Shown here: piece after piece, positions 61,140 to 64,000 of the stretch | Numbering within the stretch: the first letter of the stretch is position 1 | How the letters are laid out: the number at the start of each line of letters is the position of its first letter | NCBI GenBank assembly: GCA_947494975.1 | Contig: CANLXA010000002.1 | Coordinates: 930,001-994,000 of the forward strand | From: an uncultured Roseicyclus sp. | GTDB taxonomy: Bacteria; Pseudomonadota; Alphaproteobacteria; Rhodobacterales; Rhodobacteraceae | Direction: 5' to 3' | Length of the DNA: 64,000 bases | Made by a program: the position numbers and the translations under genes | Notes under the pieces: model-generated | The model's database searches: none | Told to the model about the DNA's origin: nothing | The model's input: the letters and a program-made list of their open reading frames with translations, nothing else

Positions 61140-62464
61140 CACTGCTTTACCAGACTCAACGGGCAATGCGGGCCAAGCGGCAGGAGGCGATGCGGCGCGG
61201 GGTGATCGCCGTGCTCGATATCGGCACCTTCAAGGTCGGCTGCCTGGTGCTGCGCTTCGACGGGGTTCAGGTGGAGGAAGAGGGCATCGGCGCGATGGCG
61301 GGCCAATCGGCGTTCCGGGTGATCGGTGCGTCCACGACCCGATCCCGTGGCGTGAAATTCGGCGAAATTGACACTGTGCAGGAAACCGAGCGCGCGATCC
61401 GCACGGCGGTTCAGGCGGCCCAGAAGATGGCCAATGCCCGCGTCGACCACGTGATCGTGTCCCTGTCCGGTGCGCGCCCGCGAAGCTACGGCCTGACCGG
61501 GGATGTGGACTTGCAGACGGGCCATGTGCAGGACCACGATATCGGCCGGGTTCTATCGGTCTGCGACATGCCCGATATCGGGCCGGGCCGGGAAGTGTTG
61601 CATGCGCAGCCGGTGAATTTCTCGCTCGATAACCGCACCGGCCTCAGCGATCCGCGCGGCCATGTGGGCAACCGCCTGTCGGTCGACATGCACCTCCTGA
61701 CGGTGGATGGCGGTGCGCTTGAGACGTTGCTCCATTGTGTGAAGCGGTGCGATCTGGAGCTTGCGGGCCTGGCCGCCGCGCCCTACGTCGCCGCGATGTC
61801 CTCGCTGGTGGAGGATGAGCAGGAACTTGGCGCCGCCTGCATCGACATGGGTGCCGGGGCCACGTCGTTTTCGATCTTCATGAAGAAGCACATGATCTTT
61901 GCCGATACCGTGCGCATGGGCGGGGCCCATGTGACCCAGGATATCAGTCAGGGCCTGCAGATCCCCATGACGGATGCCGAGCGGATCAAGACCAAGTTCG
62001 GCGGCCTCGTGGCCACGGGCCTTGATGATCGCGAGATCATCGAGCTGGCGTCGGATACCGGCGATTGGCACCACGACCGCCGCACGGTGAGCCGGGCCGA
62101 GCTGATCGGCGTGATGCGCCCGCGTGTGGAGGAAATCCTCGAAGACGTGCGCGCGCGGCTGGATGCGGCAGGCTTCGAGCATCTGCCGTCGCAACGCATT
62201 GTCCTCACTGGTGGTGGGTCACAGATCCCCGGCCTTGACGGGCTGGCATCGCGGATCTTGGGCAATCAGGTGCGCCTTGGGCGGCCCATGCGGGTCGCGG
62301 GCCTGCCGCAGACAGCTTATGGGTCCGCGTTTTCGGCCTGTGTCGGCCTCGCGCTTTTCGCGGCGTCCCCGCAAGACGAATGGTGGGATTTCGACCTGCC
62401 CGCCGACCGCCTGCCCGCGCGGTCCATCCGCCGCGCGGTGAAGTGGTTCAAGGACAATTGGTGA
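61136..62464 (+). CDS. ftsA: Cell division protein FtsA
   Basis: This 442-residue actin-like ATPase anchors FtsZ to the membrane. Nucleotide-binding motifs are IAVLDIGTFKVGCLVLRF, CIDMGAGATSFSIFMKKHMI and VLTGGGSQIPGLDGLASRIL. The terminal amphipathic helix (RSIRRAVKWFKDNW) matches the membrane-targeting helix. Coupled to ftsQ (ATGA). ftsZ does not follow directly: an opposite-strand gene lies between. Confidence 0.96.
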   Translation: MTLLYQTQRAMRAKRQEAMRRGVIAVLDIGTFKVGCLVLRFDGVQVEEEGIGAMAGQSAFRVIGASTTRSRGVKFGEIDTVQETERAIRTAVQAAQKMANARVDHVIVSLSGARPRSYGLTGDVDLQTGHVQDHDIGRVLSVCDMPDIGPGREVLHAQPVNFSLDNRTGLSDPRGHVGNRLSVDMHLLTVDGGALETLLHCVKRCDLELAGLAAAPYVAAMSSLVEDEQELGAACIDMGAGATSFSIFMKKHMIFADTVRMGGAHVTQDISQGLQIPMTDAERIKTKFGGLVATGLDDREIIELASDTGDWHHDRRTVSRAELIGVMRPRVEEILEDVRARLDAAGFEHLPSQRIVLTGGGSQIPGLDGLASRILGNQVRLGRPMRVAGLPQTAYGSAFSACVGLALFAASPQDEWWDFDLPADRLPARSIRRAVKWFKDNW

Positions 62465-63325
62465 TCAACGGCGCGCCCGGCGGCGCATGAATGCCAGGCC
62501 ACCCAGACCTGCCAACAGCAACGCGCCGCCCGCCGGTAGGGGTACGGGAGCAGGCGGCGGCAGCGTCCCGTCATCGTAGATATAGGTCAGCTCAATCGAG
62601 TAATTCGCCGAATACCTGGTGTAAGATTCCGTTACACATGCGGTGATCAAGGCAATGCCGTTTGGATCGCAACTGGCGGAGACCCGAATTGATGGTTCGA
62701 AGTATGGCGTCAGCTGCACAGGCCCGCCGTTTTGGAATCCAGCAAGATCCGACGCCGATGTGTATTCTTGTACTCGGGTCATGTTGCGTTCGATTCGGGG
62801 GTCAAGTCCATTAAAGACCCTGCCGTCGACGCTAAGCGCGCCCCGTTCATTTCCATTCCCTTCCTGCGACGCTTGGGCAAAGCGTGTGGCTCCAAACGTC
62901 CCGTTGGGGTCAATGACCCCGAACAGTATCTCTAAGCTGGCACCGCCGAAGCCGCTTTCACAATCGGAATTGAATCCCGAGTCCGCACAGCGAAAATCAA
63001 CCTCGATCCGGTCACCACGACCGTGCCGCGCGCGGTAAGTCAGTTCCACCCGCTCCAGCGTTCCCAGGCTGGCATCAAAGCTGTCGGCATAGAAAATATC
63101 GTTGGCGTCGGTGTCGAGCACGCTAATGCTATCCTCTCCATACAGGCGGCCGACGTCAAACGGGGGTAGAACGTCGAAGGAATACTCGTTCACATGTGAC
63201 CCGAAGTGGGTTTGCGTCATCGAAACGGGCACGGCAGCGGCCTGACCTGCAGCGCCCATCGCCAGTGCGGCGGCCAGCAGGGTTCGTGTGGGCCACTTGC
63301 GGGCCGGTTGGACATGAACAGACAT
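62465..63325 (-). CDS. Exported VPLPA-CTERM sorting-signal protein
   Basis: This roughly 286-residue protein has a signal peptide (LLAAALAMGAAGQAAAVP) and a C-terminal sorting signal: VPLPAGGALLLAGLGGLAFM then RRRARR. VPLPA-CTERM proteins are processed by a matching exosortase and found mostly in Rhodobacteraceae. The middle resembles a secreted jelly-roll type domain but no family is recognised. ATG 63325 is preferred; a 14-codon longer frame starts at 63367. It stands between ftsA and ftsZ on the opposite strand, converging on ftsA. Confidence 0.8.
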   Translation of the reverse strand: MSVHVQPARKWPTRTLLAAALAMGAAGQAAAVPVSMTQTHFGSHVNEYSFDVLPPFDVGRLYGEDSISVLDTDANDIFYADSFDASLGTLERVELTYRARHGRGDRIEVDFRCADSGFNSDCESGFGGASLEILFGVIDPNGTFGATRFAQASQEGNGNERGALSVDGRVFNGLDPRIERNMTRVQEYTSASDLAGFQNGGPVQLTPYFEPSIRVSASCDPNGIALITACVTESYTRYSANYSIELTYIYDDGTLPPPAPVPLPAGGALLLAGLGGLAFMRRRARR

Positions 63326-63650
63326 GGCGGCGTGATCCCCGGTTTGGTTTTTTGTTTGCCGAAGCATGGTTAACGGAGGTGACGGTGCGGACCATCGTCA
63401 TATGACGATGGCGGCGGCCAGCCTTGCGCTTCGGGATCGCCTGTCCGGCCGTTGCCGTCCCCTCCATCTTGGGTGGGTACGCTAAATAGCCGCATTTCCC
63501 CCGCCAAACCGGCCACATTTCGCGCATTCTGCCGATTTTCCGCGTGACGGCGGGGCGAGATGGCGTTAGTCTGTTTGGCAATAAAAGAGGCAGATATGGC
63601 GATCCGACAAAAGATCGGGGGCCCGGACAAGAAACAGGCGGACAGTATTC
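63326..63650. promoter_or_regulatory. Divergent promoter region of ftsZ and the VPLPA gene
   Basis: This 325-bp region is free of convincing genes. On the minus strand GTTAACCATG (around 63365-63374) contains the CtrA half-site TTAACCAT. The plus-strand ftsZ promoter is not evident, but its isolated position implies one here, since the preceding gene is on the other strand. Confidence 0.5.
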
Positions 63651-64000
63651 ATGACTCTCAATCTTACCATGCCCGACGCTCAGCCCGAGCTTAAGCCGCG
63701 TATCACCGTATTTGGCGTTGGCGGGGCAGGCGGCAACGCCGTTAATAACATGATCGATCAGCAGCTGGATGGCTGCGAATTCGTGGTCGCCAACACCGAT
63801 GCCCAGGCGCTGGCGCAATCCCGCGCCCATAGCCGCATCCAGATGGGTGCGCGCGTGACCGAAGGGCTTGGCGCAGGGGCCCGGCCCGCCGTTGGCGCAA
63901 GTGCGGCGGAAGAATCGATTGAGGAAATCGTCGATCACCTGGCGGGTGCCCACATGGCGTTCATCACCGCCGGGATGGGCGGCGGCACCGGCACCGGCGC
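63651..64000 (+). CDS. ftsZ: Cell division GTPase FtsZ (N-terminal part, cut by window end)
   Basis: About 116 codons are visible. The tubulin-like GTPase start is typical: [19 protein letters not shown] (GTP T1), [11 protein letters not shown] and the T4 tubulin signature [14 protein letters not shown], at which the window ends. ATG 63651 ([11 protein letters not shown]) matches the Rhodobacter family N-terminus; an in-frame ATG at 63669 is the other choice. Here ftsZ is separated from ftsA by an opposite-strand gene. Confidence 0.96.
   Translation, partial: MTLNLTMPDAQPELKPRITVFGVGGAGGNAVNNMIDQQLDGCEFVVANTDAQALAQSRAHSRIQMGARVTEGLGAGARPAVGASAAEESIEEIVDHLAGAHMAFITAGMGGGTGTG

Overview
The window is about 64 kb of GC-rich chromosome, most consistent with an alphaproteobacterium of the Rhodobacteraceae (Roseobacter/Rhodobacter group). 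Supporting signs are a scattered hisB-hisH-hisA-hisF-hisE block, a DUF1127 (CcaF1-like) gene followed by CCTCC-loop small-RNA hairpins, a dcw cluster with two DUF2484 genes between murC and murB, a VPLPA-type C-terminal sorting protein, consensus CtrA boxes (TTAA-N7-TTAA) and a type II-C Cas9 remnant. The species cannot be named from the sequence alone.

Layout. (1) 1-1864: the right end of a type II-C CRISPR-Cas locus: the C-terminus of cas9, a cas1 broken by an in-frame stop and an internal deletion, an intact cas2, and one lone 36-bp repeat with no array. (2) 2117-8507: regulators and small redox genes (TPR-type winged-helix regulator, 1-Cys peroxiredoxin, Tat-exported rhodanese, SAM methyltransferase, transglutaminase-like protein, Crp/Fnr regulator), with a patch of decayed gene fragments at 6034-6796. 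(3) 8512-14848: an envelope/stress island (DUF892, a 22-residue membrane peptide, YqjD/YqjE-like proteins, DUF3618, YihY, an AI-2E/PerM family transporter, a GlsB/YeaQ protein and a PRC-barrel protein). (4) 14849-15788: an IS3-type remnant beside tRNA-Tyr. (5) 15870-24710: rlmB, small genes, and histidine biosynthesis interleaved with opposite-strand genes; hisE is translationally coupled to a NADAR gene. (6) 24809-39918: tRNA-Gly, exported and unknown proteins, pyruvate carboxylase, an alpha-hydroxy-acid oxidase, a BLUF photoreceptor, a uvrD helicase carrying an unusual in-frame insert, two tandem secreted paralogs and a LysE exporter with a divergent Lrp regulator. (7) 40453-40956: ccaF1-like gene plus six tandem hairpins with anti-Shine-Dalgarno loops (CcsR/'cuckoo' type). 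(8) 41142-43466: an MFS transporter and Mrp. (9) 43467-64000: the division and cell-wall cluster: a long mraZ leader containing a terminator (UpsM-like), then mraZ-rsmH-ftsL-ftsI-murE-murF-mraY-murD-[secreted protein]-ftsW-murG-murC-DUF2484-DUF2484-murB-ddl-ftsQ-ftsA-[opposite-strand VPLPA protein]-ftsZ (cut by the window end).

The dcw genes build UDP-MurNAc-pentapeptide (murE, murF, murD, murC, murB, ddl), pass it to lipid carriers (mraY, murG) and polymerise it at the septum (ftsW, ftsI) under the FtsZ/FtsA/FtsQ/FtsL scaffold; most are joined by stop/start overlaps, implying one long operon. The strongest unusual signals are the six-hairpin RNA array, the decayed CRISPR locus with its solo repeat, the atypical insert in UvrD, the UpsM-like leader of mraZ, and paired CtrA boxes upstream of an uncharacterised gene.
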